From positions 432,367 to 496,366 of the forward strand of contig NZ_BPPB01000001.1 of NCBI RefSeq assembly GCF_019972835.1: DNA of 64,000 nucleotides, read 5' to 3'. Source of the DNA: Lactobacillus laiwuensis. Its GTDB lineage: Bacteria > Bacillota > Bacilli > Lactobacillales > Lactobacillaceae. Positions 1 through 9,985 of this stretch are shown in pieces (the stretch's first letter is position 1; each line of letters begins with the position of its first letter). The notes beneath the pieces were generated by a model. That model made no database searches. It saw nothing but the letters and a program-made list of their open reading frames with translations, and was not told where the DNA came from. The position numbers and the translations under genes were made by a program.

Positions 1-103
1 TAAGATCAGAGCAATCAATAACCGTATTTCAGGTTATTCTCTTAAACCATCTGAAAACAACAATGGACATGTTCTCTGGTACAAAGTAGGATTCGTTAAA
101 TAA
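1..103 (+). CDS. C-terminal fragment of an unidentified protein (cut by left edge)
   Basis: An open frame enters from the left edge and ends at TAA 101-103. It encodes 33 visible residues ending in VLWYKVGFVK. The fragment is polar, with an Asn run followed by an aromatic, beta-like end, which would suit the end of a secreted or wall protein, but no family can be assigned. A strong hairpin terminator follows within 5 bases, which supports a real gene end. It is the only plus-strand gene in the first 28 kb. Confidence 0.55.
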   Translation, partial: KIRAINNRISGYSLKPSENNNGHVLWYKVGFVK

Positions 104-107
104 TTAT

Positions 108-158
108 AAAAAGGATAATAAATAACTTCAGGGTGAAGTTATTTATTATCCTTTTTTA
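108..158. terminator. Bidirectional rho-independent terminator
   Basis: A near-perfect inverted repeat has arms at about 108-130 and 134-157 around a 3-base loop. An A run sits on the left and a T run on the right, so it reads as an intrinsic terminator in both directions. It closes the left-edge gene on the plus strand and probably the ABC/acetyltransferase transcript arriving on the minus strand. Nothing else is seen in 159-226. Confidence 0.85.
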
Positions 159-226
159 TGAACTAGCTGCTATAGAAAGTAAACTTTAAAGCATCATTTG
201 CTTGTCAAAGTATTTTGTTAATTTAA

Positions 227-772
227 TTATCTGGAAACAATTTTAAATTTATAGCAATTAAAACTCATTCGCTTAAGTAGTTGACTTAAATTACGCTTTT
301 TAAAGTGTTTATCAGAGCTTAAAATCGAATAGTGGCCGCCTTCATCGACTAAATTGTCTTGAGTTAATTTGAAGCCATTATGTTTATAAAATAATAATCT
401 ATTAATCCTTTGAGAGTAGTTTTTTGCTGTTTTAATAACTGGTTCAATGTCTAAAACAATTTCCTGATTTGGATGGTGCTGTTTCATCAGGTTTAAAGTC
501 TGACTGCCATAGCCCTTGCCACGCCAAACTGGGTCAACTGCTAAATAACCAATATAAATAATCTTTTCGGCATATGTCCAAAAAATTAAGCCTATAAAAT
601 TATCATTTTCATAGACTGCTTGCAAATTAACTCTTTTTTGCAAAGCCATCGCCAGCAACCCGACAAATGGAAATCGTTCATTTTTAGGAAATGCACCTAA
701 ATATAATTTTCTTACTTTAAAATAATTTTTTGTCCCCCATTTAACATTTTTGAACGTTAAAATAAATATCAC
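227..772 (-). CDS. GNAT-family N-acetyltransferase
   Basis: A 181-residue protein with the GNAT fold signature. A beta strand ending YIGYLAVDPVWRGKGYG gives the acetyl-CoA pyrophosphate-binding loop (RGKGYG, about residues 84-89), and FYKHNGF near residue 128 is the usual late GNAT motif. The substrate is unknown; members acetylate small molecules or protein N-termini. It lies 11 bases after the ABC permease stop and is probably translated from the same mRNA. The only standard start in frame is GTG at 770-772. That GTG overlaps the AAAGGTGA ribosome site itself, so initiation is unusual: it may rely on coupling to the permease or use a non-standard codon a little downstream. Later in-frame codons offer no ATG, GTG or TTG before the conserved part. 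Confidence 0.85.
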   Translation of the reverse strand: MIFILTFKNVKWGTKNYFKVRKLYLGAFPKNERFPFVGLLAMALQKRVNLQAVYENDNFIGLIFWTYAEKIIYIGYLAVDPVWRGKGYGSQTLNLMKQHHPNQEIVLDIEPVIKTAKNYSQRINRLLFYKHNGFKLTQDNLVDEGGHYSILSSDKHFKKRNLSQLLKRMSFNCYKFKIVSR

Positions 773-783
773 CTTTCTTTAAC

Positions 784-1575
784 TTAAAAAGCATCAAATG
801 AGCCGTCTTTGCGCTCTTTCTTTATACAATAATCGAATATCAAAATACCAACTAAGAACCACACTACATTTACTACTATCAATATTATCAGCTTTGACAA
901 TGAAACTCCATGGCCAAGAAATATTTGCCGCACTATTTCGATGCCACCGACATAGGGAATGACCTCCTGAAAAGCATTATATACTGGTAAATAAACATTA
1001 GACAACATGAGCAATAAAGCCTGCAATATAGTAGCCCACTGGCCCATTCTTTTAAATCTAATAGAACCAGAAGCAAAAATCATTCCGATACCAAACATTC
1101 CTAGATTGGAAATTAAGGAAAAGACAAAGGTTAACAATAAAGCCTTTAATAGTTCAACTACTGTGAATATTGAAAAAAATGAGGCTACAAAGCCTATGAT
1201 TAAAAGATAGATCCAGACAAACAAATTTTCTGCCAACGTTTGAATAAAGTATAGAACCCATAAGGGAAAGATGGACTGAGTTTCACTTTCAAGCAGACCA
1301 GTTTGCTCATCAGTCTCTACCCCATTACTACATTCACCTAATGAAGAGATACCAATACTCCAAAGCAAGAAACCGATAATAGTAAATAAGACCCCATGTT
1401 TTGTACCATATGCCTGACCCAGTTGTGCAGGATCAGTGAAAAAGACAACAATCAAGAAAGCTCCAGCATATAAAACTAGTGAACTAACAGTTGAATTAAC
1501 ATAGCGAGCTTGCAGTTTTAGCTGTAAATATAATTGTACCCAAAAAATATTAAATAATTTTTTAACTTTTTTCAT
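784..1575 (-). CDS. ABC-2 type transporter permease
   Basis: A 263-residue integral membrane protein with about six hydrophobic segments (near residues 30-48, 62-78, 105-130, 140-170, 182-200 and 230-250). It starts with a basic stretch (MKKVKKLFN) and ends with a charged cytoplasmic tail. This is the usual ABC-2 exporter permease topology. It sits 14 bases after the ATPase gene, so the two probably form one exporter. Related two-gene exporters move antibiotics, bacteriocins or lipids, but nothing in the sequence identifies the substrate. The start ATG has a GGTAGGAAG-type ribosome site upstream. Confidence 0.85.
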   Translation of the reverse strand: MKKVKKLFNIFWVQLYLQLKLQARYVNSTVSSLVLYAGAFLIVVFFTDPAQLGQAYGTKHGVLFTIIGFLLWSIGISSLGECSNGVETDEQTGLLESETQSIFPLWVLYFIQTLAENLFVWIYLLIIGFVASFFSIFTVVELLKALLLTFVFSLISNLGMFGIGMIFASGSIRFKRMGQWATILQALLLMLSNVYLPVYNAFQEVIPYVGGIEIVRQIFLGHGVSLSKLIILIVVNVVWFLVGILIFDYCIKKERKDGSFDAF

Positions 1576-1589
1576 TTTGCTTCCTACCT

Positions 1590-2297
1590 TTACTTATAAA
1601 TTTCATGGTATTCAGAAATTAGGTCATTTTCAGCCATTTTATGTTCAACATTTTTCTCTATTTGGCCATCCCTTAAAAAAAGATAATGATCAACAACTCC
1701 AGAAAGCATTTGAGTGTCATGCGATGAAATAAAAATAGTATTCCCGTATTTATTTTTTAAATCCAGAATAAAGGATGCTAAATCTTCTTGGGCCGCTATG
1801 TCAAGTCCATTTGAAGGCTCGTCCAAAAGTAAAACTTCTGTTTCCATTGCTGCTCCCACAAGGATAGCAGCCTTTTTCTTCAAACCAGTAGACAAATTTT
1901 GAAAATAAGTGTTAAGTTCATTTGAAAAATTGAAATCCCGCGCCATTTTTCGAATATTGTTTTCTGTTTTTTTAATACTAATTCCTTTAAGTGAAGAAAA
2001 ATACATCCCATTTTCAAGGGTATTTAACCTGTACATGAGACCCCTTTCACCTGAAGCGACAAAAGTGGTATGCAAACTGGACCACTTAACATATGGTTCG
2101 TTAGCCTGGTCATTTTTGATCAATCCTTCGGTTGGTTCCAATACCCCCGCAAGGAGTCTTAACATGGTTGATTTGCCCACACCGTTAGGTCCGACCAAAC
2201 CAATTACTGTTGGTTCTAAAGGAATTTTAAAATTTAGGTAATAAAATACAGGCTTCTTACCGTAGTTTTTCTTTACCTTATCAAAAATAATTGCCAT
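1590..2297 (-). CDS. ABC transporter ATP-binding protein
   Basis: A 235-residue nucleotide-binding domain. The Walker A is GPNGVGKST (about residues 36-44). The signature is degenerate (LSTGLKKKAAI, about 134-144, in place of LSGGQ), followed by Walker B LLLDEP and the D-loop SNGLD. The H-loop is SSHD. It powers the adjacent permease and is the first gene of an ATPase-permease-acetyltransferase unit. The AAGGAAG ribosome site supports the ATG. The LSTG signature occurs in some Gram-positive exporter ATPases and is not a sign of inactivation. Confidence 0.92.
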   Translation of the reverse strand: MAIIFDKVKKNYGKKPVFYYLNFKIPLEPTVIGLVGPNGVGKSTMLRLLAGVLEPTEGLIKNDQANEPYVKWSSLHTTFVASGERGLMYRLNTLENGMYFSSLKGISIKKTENNIRKMARDFNFSNELNTYFQNLSTGLKKKAAILVGAAMETEVLLLDEPSNGLDIAAQEDLASFILDLKNKYGNTIFISSHDTQMLSGVVDHYLFLRDGQIEKNVEHKMAENDLISEYHEIYK

Positions 2298-2333
2298 AGG
2301 TTTTTCTTCCTTTTGCTTAAAATGATACCAATA

Positions 2334-2362
2334 ATTTAATCATTATTTTTTAAAATTAGCAA
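2334..2362 (-). promoter_or_regulatory. Candidate promoter for the ABC/acetyltransferase genes
   Basis: Reading the minus strand, a TTGCTA -35 (2357-2362) and a TTAAAT -10 (2334-2339) are separated by 17 bases, upstream of the ATPase start. The region is very AT-rich, so chance matches are possible. No clear terminator for the preceding DUF1828 gene was found in this gap. Confidence 0.35.
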
Positions 2363-2389
2363 TAAAAAATAGTATTTAGTGATAGCTTT

Positions 2390-2782
2390 TTAATTAAGAT
2401 ATGAAACGTTTACTTCTAATTGTCCTAATTGCATAATGTTTTCAGCCAAAGTTTGTTCATTACATTCACAGCTGATCACTCCATTTTCAACATTAAAAGA
2501 AAAGCCACTGGCTGTGATTAAATCCGCGCATGCAGCAATCAAATCTTCGTCACTTGCGCTGGGATCTAATTTAAAAAGTGCCCGACCATCATCAGTAACG
2601 TTATATTTATCAACCCCAGTTTTTTCGACAAAACAATACACTGTTTCGCCAAATGAATCCTTAAAAATAGTTTCAATTTCAAGAGTATCCGGACCAAAAT
2701 TTAAAATATGAGTGTTAGTGGCAACCCATTCCGCAAGTTCTTTTCGTAAGTTTATAAAACCTTCTTTTTTTATCTTTGCCAT
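2390..2782 (-). CDS. DUF1828-like protein
   Basis: A 130-residue soluble acidic protein. The middle segment (VDKYNVTDDGRALFKLD, about residues 56-72) and the C-terminal half (GFSFNVENGVISCECNEQ) resemble the DUF1828 family, whose members include phage- and plasmid-associated proteins of unknown function. It lies 16 bases downstream of recD2 in the same direction, so it is probably the last gene of that transcript. No catalytic motif is visible. The family call is from memory of the motif and is moderate. Confidence 0.65.
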   Translation of the reverse strand: MAKIKKEGFINLRKELAEWVATNTHILNFGPDTLEIETIFKDSFGETVYCFVEKTGVDKYNVTDDGRALFKLDPSASDEDLIAACADLITASGFSFNVENGVISCECNEQTLAENIMQLGQLEVNVSYLN

Positions 2783-2798
2783 TTTCTTAAAAAGTCCC

Positions 2799-5177
2799 TT
2801 ATCTTGTTCGTGTTTCTAATTTAATGTCTTTCATCCCAATCATAGGATCAATTCGACCCGAATAAATCAACTGCGGTGTTAATATAAAATCCTGAGTTGG
2901 ATTTTCAAACACATCAGAATTTGCTTCTCCTTGTTCATTTTTATTTTTACCTGAATCTTTTTCTTGAACAGATTTATCTTGCACATTTAATATTTTTTGC
3001 AGTTTAATAGTTAATCCTGTCTGACGGTCATTACCAGAAGTATTAAAAGCCAATTCATAAGCGCGGGGATCGCCAATTAAAACCAAATTTTTCTCTGCGC
3101 GAGTAACGGCAGTGTACAATAAGTTACGTTTAAGCATGACATAGTTTTGCATAGTCAGGCTCAAAATAACTAACGGAAATTCAGAACCTTGAGCTTTGTG
3201 AATGGTAATTGCGTATGCTCTGGTTAAATCAAACAGATCTTTTTTACTGAAGGTTATTTCTCTGTCATCAAAATCAGCTACCATGCATTTTTGGGAATTA
3301 TCATTATCAATTGCTAGGATTTTACCAATTTGACCATTATAGATATCTTTTTCAGGATTATTTTGCAATTGCAAAATGCGGTCCCCAATACGAAAAGTCT
3401 CATCATGTACTTCCAGTGTTTTGCTATTTTCCTTAGGCGGATTAATAATTTCTTGAATAACATTATTCAAATTGGTGACGCCACCATCGCCCTGGTACAT
3501 TGCTCCTAGTACCTGAATATCATCCGGATTAAAGCCCTTTGCTAAAGCTCGCTGGACAATTTGACTGACAACATGCGAGACTTCATGCGGTGGACATGAA
3601 ATAAATGAGTAGTTTTTGGTCTTTTTAAATAATTCCTGGGGATTTTTTCCTTCATTAATGTCATGCGCCAACGTAATAATGCTGGAATCGTCTCCTTGAC
3701 GGTGAATTTGCTTAAGAACGGTAGTAGGAAAGGCCTGTGATTTGATTAAATCAGCAAATACGTTTCCTGCACCAACTGAAGGCAGTTGGTCTTTATCACC
3801 TACAAAAACTATGTGCTTAGTTTCATTGATGCTAGATACCAGTTGCCTAAACAAAAACATATCTACCATTGACATTTCATCAATAATTAAAATTTCACCA
3901 TTTAATTCGTTTAGGTCAGTTGCATCATTTTCACCAATTCCTAATCCCAGCAAACGATGGATAGTTTTAGCTGTAATCCCAGTAATCTCTTCCATTCTCT
4001 TGGCTGCACGACCAGTAGGTGCAGCAAGTAAAAATGGCGGGTCTGTACTATAAAGAGAAGATGATGGTATTTCTGCCAGCTCTTTCAATGCTAATAAAAT
4101 ACCGTTTATGATAGTGGTTTTCCCAGTTCCGGGACCACCAGTTAAAATTGAAATTGGATTAGTCAGTGCGTTTTTTATCGCTGCTTTCTGAGTATTATCA
4201 TAGTGAATTTTCAACTTGGTTTCAGCGTGAGTAATAGCAAGGTTTAGTTCTTTTTCATTGTAATTTGAACTCTTTTGCTTTTTTTCCACTAGATTTTTCA
4301 TTGCGTTGGCAATATCAGTTTCAGTTTCATAAATTTCCTGTAGCGCTGCGTTTTCACCCATTACCACGACTTTACCTTGATGCTGGAGATTATTAACGCA
4401 AGTTGCTATCGTATCATACTCATTAATTTGCAGTAACTTGCCTGTTTCTTCAAGTAGTTGCTCAAGTTTGACGAAGGTATTGCCTTCTTTAGCTACTTCA
4501 TCAAGTAAAATTTGAAAAATAGCGCCGTTAACTCTTTTGGAGTCATCGAGAGCCATTCCTAATTTACTGCCGATTCGATCGGCACTCTTAAAAGCATAGC
4601 CTGTAACTTCAGCAATTGAGGCATAAGGATCCTCTTCAAGTTTAGCTAAAGTTTCGCCATGATAAAGTTGATACAGTCTACTCGCTACTTTTTTATTCAA
4701 GCCAAATTGAGCCAGCTTTAAGACAGTTTCAGAATACGAATCCATTGAGCTGACACCGTTTAACAAACTTTGTTTTTGCTTTTTCGAAATAGACAAAGTT
4801 CCAACTTTTTCAGGGTTTTGCTTTAATATTGTTAGCGCATCCATTCCCAAATCTGAAATTATGGTATCAGCTGCTTTTTTGCCAATCCCGGGAAACTTAG
4901 TGGAACTTAAAAAATTAATTAAACTCCCCTTTTCATGAGGCAAGGCCAATTTATAATTATCACAACGAAACTGCAGGCCAAATTTATTATGTACAATCAA
5001 CCTTCCAGAAAAAGTATAAGTTGCACCAACTTGAACGTCACCAAAACTGCCGGTCACTTTAATATCTTCACGATCATATTTTTCTAATTTTCCAATTATA
5101 GCAACATCAAGTATTTTATAAAGGTCTTGATCGTTTTCAAAAACTATTCGGTTGATTTTCCCAGTAAATTCAGTCAT
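2799..5177 (-). CDS. recD2: RecD2-type ATP-dependent DNA helicase
   Basis: This is a RecD-like SF1 5'-3' DNA helicase of about 792 residues, the form found in bacteria without RecBCD, with a long N-terminal extension. After an OB-like N-terminus come helix-hairpin-helix segments (FPGIGKKAAD, about residues 95-104). The motor core has Walker A GGPGTGKTT (about 347-355), a DEMSMVD Walker B, QIHRQG, and the C-terminal motif AITIHKAQGSE with LLYTAVTRAE. The start is ATG 5175-5177, preceded by GAGAAAG, rather than the upstream ATG at 5195. It overlaps the TPR gene stop as ATGACTGA, so translation is probably coupled. The extreme C-terminus adds a low-complexity tail ending in basic residues. Confidence 0.93.
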   Translation of the reverse strand: MTEFTGKINRIVFENDQDLYKILDVAIIGKLEKYDREDIKVTGSFGDVQVGATYTFSGRLIVHNKFGLQFRCDNYKLALPHEKGSLINFLSSTKFPGIGKKAADTIISDLGMDALTILKQNPEKVGTLSISKKQKQSLLNGVSSMDSYSETVLKLAQFGLNKKVASRLYQLYHGETLAKLEEDPYASIAEVTGYAFKSADRIGSKLGMALDDSKRVNGAIFQILLDEVAKEGNTFVKLEQLLEETGKLLQINEYDTIATCVNNLQHQGKVVVMGENAALQEIYETETDIANAMKNLVEKKQKSSNYNEKELNLAITHAETKLKIHYDNTQKAAIKNALTNPISILTGGPGTGKTTIINGILLALKELAEIPSSSLYSTDPPFLLAAPTGRAAKRMEEITGITAKTIHRLLGLGIGENDATDLNELNGEILIIDEMSMVDMFLFRQLVSSINETKHIVFVGDKDQLPSVGAGNVFADLIKSQAFPTTVLKQIHRQGDDSSIITLAHDINEGKNPQELFKKTKNYSFISCPPHEVSHVVSQIVQRALAKGFNPDDIQVLGAMYQGDGGVTNLNNVIQEIINPPKENSKTLEVHDETFRIGDRILQLQNNPEKDIYNGQIGKILAIDNDNSQKCMVADFDDREITFSKKDLFDLTRAYAITIHKAQGSEFPLVILSLTMQNYVMLKRNLLYTAVTRAEKNLVLIGDPRAYELAFNTSGNDRQTGLTIKLQKILNVQDKSVQEKDSGKNKNEQGEANSDVFENPTQDFILTPQLIYSGRIDPMIGMKDIKLETRTR

Positions 5178-5817
5178 TTTTCTTTCTCGCATCATTCACT
5201 AATTTTAGTAACGAAGAATATTTTTTTTGTTCTTGTGCAAAAATTTTAGGATCTTGTTTTTTTGACTTTGCCAGATATTTTTCAGCTTCTTGGCGATCTC
5301 TAGTTAAAATTGTGATACCCAGCATGAAATTGATTTTGGCTGACCTTTTTTCAGTAGCTATTTCTTTATAAGTTGACTCTGCTTCCTTAATTTTGCCAAG
5401 GCTTAGCCAAATGTCACCTATTAATTCCAAGACTTTTGCATCAACTTTTTTAATTGTTAAAGCGTACGCCAATGCTTTTTGACTTTGACCAACTTTGTAA
5501 AAAACAAGTGCTTTTTGGTATAAAACTAAGTCATCATTAGGAATTTGATTAAGTATATTTAATGCTGTATCAAATTTACCCTGTAAATAATAACAAACTG
5601 CCAAATCATAATCTAAATCTTGAGGATGAGCAACTAACTTTTTTGCTTTTTCTAATAGTTCAGTAGCTTGTTCACTACTTCCCTGTTCTATTAAATAAGT
5701 CGCTAATTTTAAATAGTTTTCACTATTATTTGGTTGTTCATCAATTTTTGTTATTAATTCGTGTACCTTTTTGCTTACTGCGCTGGCGTTAGCAGCCTTT
5801 TCTCTTTTTTGTGTCAT
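5170..5817 (-). CDS. Tetratricopeptide-repeat protein
   Basis: A 215-residue cytoplasmic protein made of helical hairpins of about 34 residues. Examples are the stretches around NYLKLATYLIEQGSSEQATELL, LDYDLAVCYYLQGKFDTALNIL, and KVLELIGDIWLSLGKIKEAESTY (each a TPR with the W/L-G-A pattern). It has no signal peptide or transmembrane segment. TPR proteins act as protein-protein scaffolds; the partner is unknown. Its ATG overlaps the stop of the upstream phosphatase as ATGA, and its own end overlaps recD2, so all three are translationally coupled. Confidence 0.88.
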   Translation of the reverse strand: MTQKREKAANASAVSKKVHELITKIDEQPNNSENYLKLATYLIEQGSSEQATELLEKAKKLVAHPQDLDYDLAVCYYLQGKFDTALNILNQIPNDDLVLYQKALVFYKVGQSQKALAYALTIKKVDAKVLELIGDIWLSLGKIKEAESTYKEIATEKRSAKINFMLGITILTRDRQEAEKYLAKSKKQDPKIFAQEQKKYSSLLKLVNDARKKND

Positions 5818-6470
5818 AATGAATCCGAGTCTTCCATTTTTCTGTCCAAAAACTTTGTCTCATTCCATACCAGAGCTTTAAAAGTTTTGCCCCTATCTTT
5901 TGTTTCCAAAATAGTAAGGCTGGTATTGCTTAAACCACCATTGTGGCGGATATCTGGCAGCGAATACCCCAATAATCCACCCATAATCGCTCCCAGAGCT
6001 GCCCCATGGCTCACCGCTAATACTTTATCGTCTATCTTAAATTGTAACCCAACATCTTTACCAAAGCTTTTGCCACGTGCAATTACCTCAGGGTAATTTT
6101 CTCCTCCGATGCTGTGGCCATCATATTTATCAGGTTTATCCCAAATGTCACTTACTTGCTCAGGATACCTGGCTTTGGCTTCGGTAAAAGTAAGACCTTC
6201 CATTTTTCCCAAATCAAATTCTCGCAAACGTTCGTCTATCTCGATGGAAAATGGATAACCCATTTCTTTAGCAAGTCTTTCTGCCGTCGTCCTAGCCCTT
6301 TTTAGTGGACTTGAATAAATGCCAGCAAATTTAATTTCACCTAAAAAACTGCTTAATTTTTGAATATCAGTTAAGCTTTGCTTTAAAAGTGGCGAATCAC
6401 CGTGAGCTCCTTGAAAGCGCTTCTGTAAGTTCCATTCTGTTTTACCATGTCTGACGAAATAAATCTGCAT
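5814..6470 (-). CDS. Histidine phosphatase (phosphoglycerate-mutase superfamily)
   Basis: A 218-residue protein. The catalytic RHGKTEWN motif is at residues 7-14 (catalytic His in RHG), SSPLKRARTTAE around residue 54 carries the conserved Arg, the acid is in EFDLGKMEG, and the second histidine is in VSHGAALGAI. These are the hallmarks of the cofactor-independent branch 2H phosphatases. The substrate is not predictable; relatives include GpmB/PhoE-like general phosphatases, and glycolytic mutase activity should not be assumed. It is the first gene of the overlapping chain into the TPR and recD2 genes. Confidence 0.9.
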   Translation of the reverse strand: MQIYFVRHGKTEWNLQKRFQGAHGDSPLLKQSLTDIQKLSSFLGEIKFAGIYSSPLKRARTTAERLAKEMGYPFSIEIDERLREFDLGKMEGLTFTEAKARYPEQVSDIWDKPDKYDGHSIGGENYPEVIARGKSFGKDVGLQFKIDDKVLAVSHGAALGAIMGGLLGYSLPDIRHNGGLSNTSLTILETKDRGKTFKALVWNETKFLDRKMEDSDSL

Positions 6471-6545
6471 TCATTAATTACTCTTTTCTGTAACTGTTAT
6501 TTTCTAGTTTATCATTTAATAGTTTAAAAGAAAAAACGAAGACAA

Positions 6546-6577
6546 ATAAAAAAAGAAAATGCACCTAAACATTTTCC
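6546..6577 (-). terminator. Terminator after mnmA
   Basis: On the minus strand a 7-bp stem GAAAATG / CATTTTC (arms 6570-6576 and 6555-6561) is followed by a run of seven T (6546-6554 on the plus strand reads as A). It ends the mnmA transcript and separates it from the phosphatase gene chain. Confidence 0.75.
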
Positions 6578-6590
6578 TTTCAAATTTCTA

Positions 6591-8062
<1,472 letters not shown>

Positions 8063-8115
8063 AATTCTACCTCACTTACTAATAATAAGCATATTTAACT
8101 AAAAAAGCAATTATT

Positions 8116-9267
8116 TTATTTATTTTGAATTTTACTCACTATTTTGGCAAGTTCCTTTGCGAAGGCTTGCACTTCCTCTTCAGTAGTGTAACGGCCAAAT
8201 GAAATGCGTATTGACTCATTGATTCTCGGAGAGTTTTTACCAAAACAAGCCACTAAAACATGGGATGGTTCAATTGAACCTGCAGTACAAGCAGAACCCC
8301 CAGAAACTGCAAAACCAGCTAAATCCAAATTTGTCTGCAAAACAGTCGTTGAAACGCCATTAAAATGCAAGTTCAACACGTGATGAGAATCAAATTTTGC
8401 AGTTCCTCCGTTAACCTGATAGTTAACTTTAGTTTGGTTAAGTTCATTCAAAATAATATTTTGCAATTCCAGATATTTAGTTTGCAAATTTTCTTTGTCT
8501 ATTGCTGTGATTTCACTGATAGCTTCTCCAAAACCAGCAATTCCTGGTACATTTTCTGTTCCCGCTCTACGCTTAGTTTCCTGTTCTCCACCATAAACAA
8601 GAGGTGGCAGATTGAGTGAGTTTTTTTCATATAAAAATCCAAGGAATTTGGGTCCATTGATTTTATGAGCGGAGGTGGATAATAAGTCGATATTCATTTT
8701 AACAACATCAAGATCGATGTTGCCTAATCCTTGTACAGCATCAACATGAAAATATGCATTACTTTTCTTTACTATATTACCAATTTCAATAAGTGGATTA
8801 ATTGTGCCCAATTCATTATTAACAGCCATAATGGAAACCAAAGTAGTTTGCGGAGTTAGTGCATCTTTTAAATCTGCTAGTGAAATACGACCATTATCAT
8901 CAACATTAAGGTATATGACTTCATAACCCTCATTTTCTAAGCGTTGCATTGGCTTTAAAACAGATGGATGTTCAATCTTAGTTGTGATAATACGTTTGCC
9001 GATATTTTGCCGACTATGAGCAGTCCCGAAAATAGCAGTATTATTACTTTCTGAACCACCAGAGGTAAAAATTATTTCATTTTCTTTGGCGTTAATTGCC
9101 TTGGCGGCTTTTTGCCTTGCTTGATCAATCACATGGCGGGCTTTGCGTCCCAGTTCATAGGTACTTGAGGCATTACCAAAATTGTTTTTCATTTGCTCAG
9201 TTATCACGTCGATTACATTGGGTGACATTGGTGTCGTAGCGGCATTGTCCAGATAAATTTCTGTCAT
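8116..9267 (-). CDS. nifS: Cysteine desulfurase (mnmA-linked)
   Basis: A PLP-dependent class V aminotransferase fold enzyme of 383 residues that removes sulfur from L-cysteine as a protein persulfide. The PLP lysine is in TSAHKINGPK (about residue 202), DAVQGLGNIDLD holds the cofactor aspartate, and the active cysteine loop is GGSACTAGSIEPS (about 325). The N-terminal YLDNAATTPM is classic. It is followed by DUF1831 and mnmA, so its likely job is U34 thiolation. A second paralogue at 37,727 is paired with thiI. Upstream, only 3 bases separate it from mtnN. Confidence 0.94.
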   Translation of the reverse strand: MTEIYLDNAATTPMSPNVIDVITEQMKNNFGNASSTYELGRKARHVIDQARQKAAKAINAKENEIIFTSGGSESNNTAIFGTAHSRQNIGKRIITTKIEHPSVLKPMQRLENEGYEVIYLNVDDNGRISLADLKDALTPQTTLVSIMAVNNELGTINPLIEIGNIVKKSNAYFHVDAVQGLGNIDLDVVKMNIDLLSTSAHKINGPKFLGFLYEKNSLNLPPLVYGGEQETKRRAGTENVPGIAGFGEAISEITAIDKENLQTKYLELQNIILNELNQTKVNYQVNGGTAKFDSHHVLNLHFNGVSTTVLQTNLDLAGFAVSGGSACTAGSIEPSHVLVACFGKNSPRINESIRISFGRYTTEEEVQAFAKELAKIVSKIQNK

Positions 9268-9270
9268 TTG

Positions 9271-9966
9271 TTAATTCATCTTCTCTATGTAAGTACAAAT
9301 AATTTTAGCAGCCTTAGCTCCCACTTTTTGAGCAAAATGATCAAAATCCTCGTTTGCGTCTTGATTACCATTGTCAGAAATAGCCCGTAAAGCTATCAAA
9401 GGTTTTTTAAAATGATAAGCTACCTGAGCAAAAGCGGCTCCCTCCATTTCGACACCCAATGCGTGAGCAAAGTTTTGTTTAATTTCATCTTTTTGCTTCT
9501 GAGAGCCAATAAAGGAATCACCGGTAACAATTAAGCCCTCTTTAAATTTAATGTTGTTTTCTTGCAAAAAATGTGCAAATTGCTTTCTTGCAGTAGAATC
9601 TAAATCAAATTTAGCTGGTTCGCCAGGTATTTGCCCTTCAACGTAGTCACCTGCTAACGTATTGTGAGCATCATGATATGCAAATGAATCAGCTAAAATC
9701 AAATCTTCCTTATGAACTTCTTCTTGCAAAGATCCCGCTGTACCTGTCATGAAAACTAAATCAACATCGACATTGCTTAATAGACTAGCTAAGTTCATAG
9801 CAGCCTGTACTTTGCCAATTCCGCTTAAACCAATATATAAATCATTGTGGTTAACGCAAAAATGCTCGAATGTAGTAGATCCGAACATTTCTTTGCGACC
9901 AGAGTGAAAATACTTATGATAATATTTAGCCTCAATTTCCATTGGGACAATAATTGCTATCTTCAT
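9271..9966 (-). CDS. mtnN: 5'-methylthioadenosine / S-adenosylhomocysteine nucleosidase
   Basis: A 231-residue purine nucleoside phosphorylase-fold enzyme. It cleaves adenine from MTA and SAH, feeding the activated methyl cycle and the S-ribosylhomocysteine/AI-2 branch. It begins AIIVPMEIEAKYY (the usual I-x-A-M-x-x-E start appears as VPMEIEA). It contains GIGKVQAAMNLASLL, the MEGAAFAQVAY substrate loop (about residue 173), and AISDNGNQD with the catalytic Asp. The length is typical. A GAGGGTAAAA ribosome site precedes the ATG. Confidence 0.93.
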   Translation of the reverse strand: MKIAIIVPMEIEAKYYHKYFHSGRKEMFGSTTFEHFCVNHNDLYIGLSGIGKVQAAMNLASLLSNVDVDLVFMTGTAGSLQEEVHKEDLILADSFAYHDAHNTLAGDYVEGQIPGEPAKFDLDSTARKQFAHFLQENNIKFKEGLIVTGDSFIGSQKQKDEIKQNFAHALGVEMEGAAFAQVAYHFKKPLIALRAISDNGNQDANEDFDHFAQKVGAKAAKIICTYIEKMN

Positions 9967-9985
9967 TTTTACCCTCGTTTTTATT

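Noticed and set aside
1..103. Naming the left-edge fragment as a lysozyme or SLAP protein
   Set aside because: Only 33 residues are visible and no diagnostic motif is present.
5178..5195. Upstream ATG for recD2
   Set aside because: The ATG at 5,177 has a ribosome site and a natural overlap with the TPR stop; the upstream one would place the ribosome site inside the gene.
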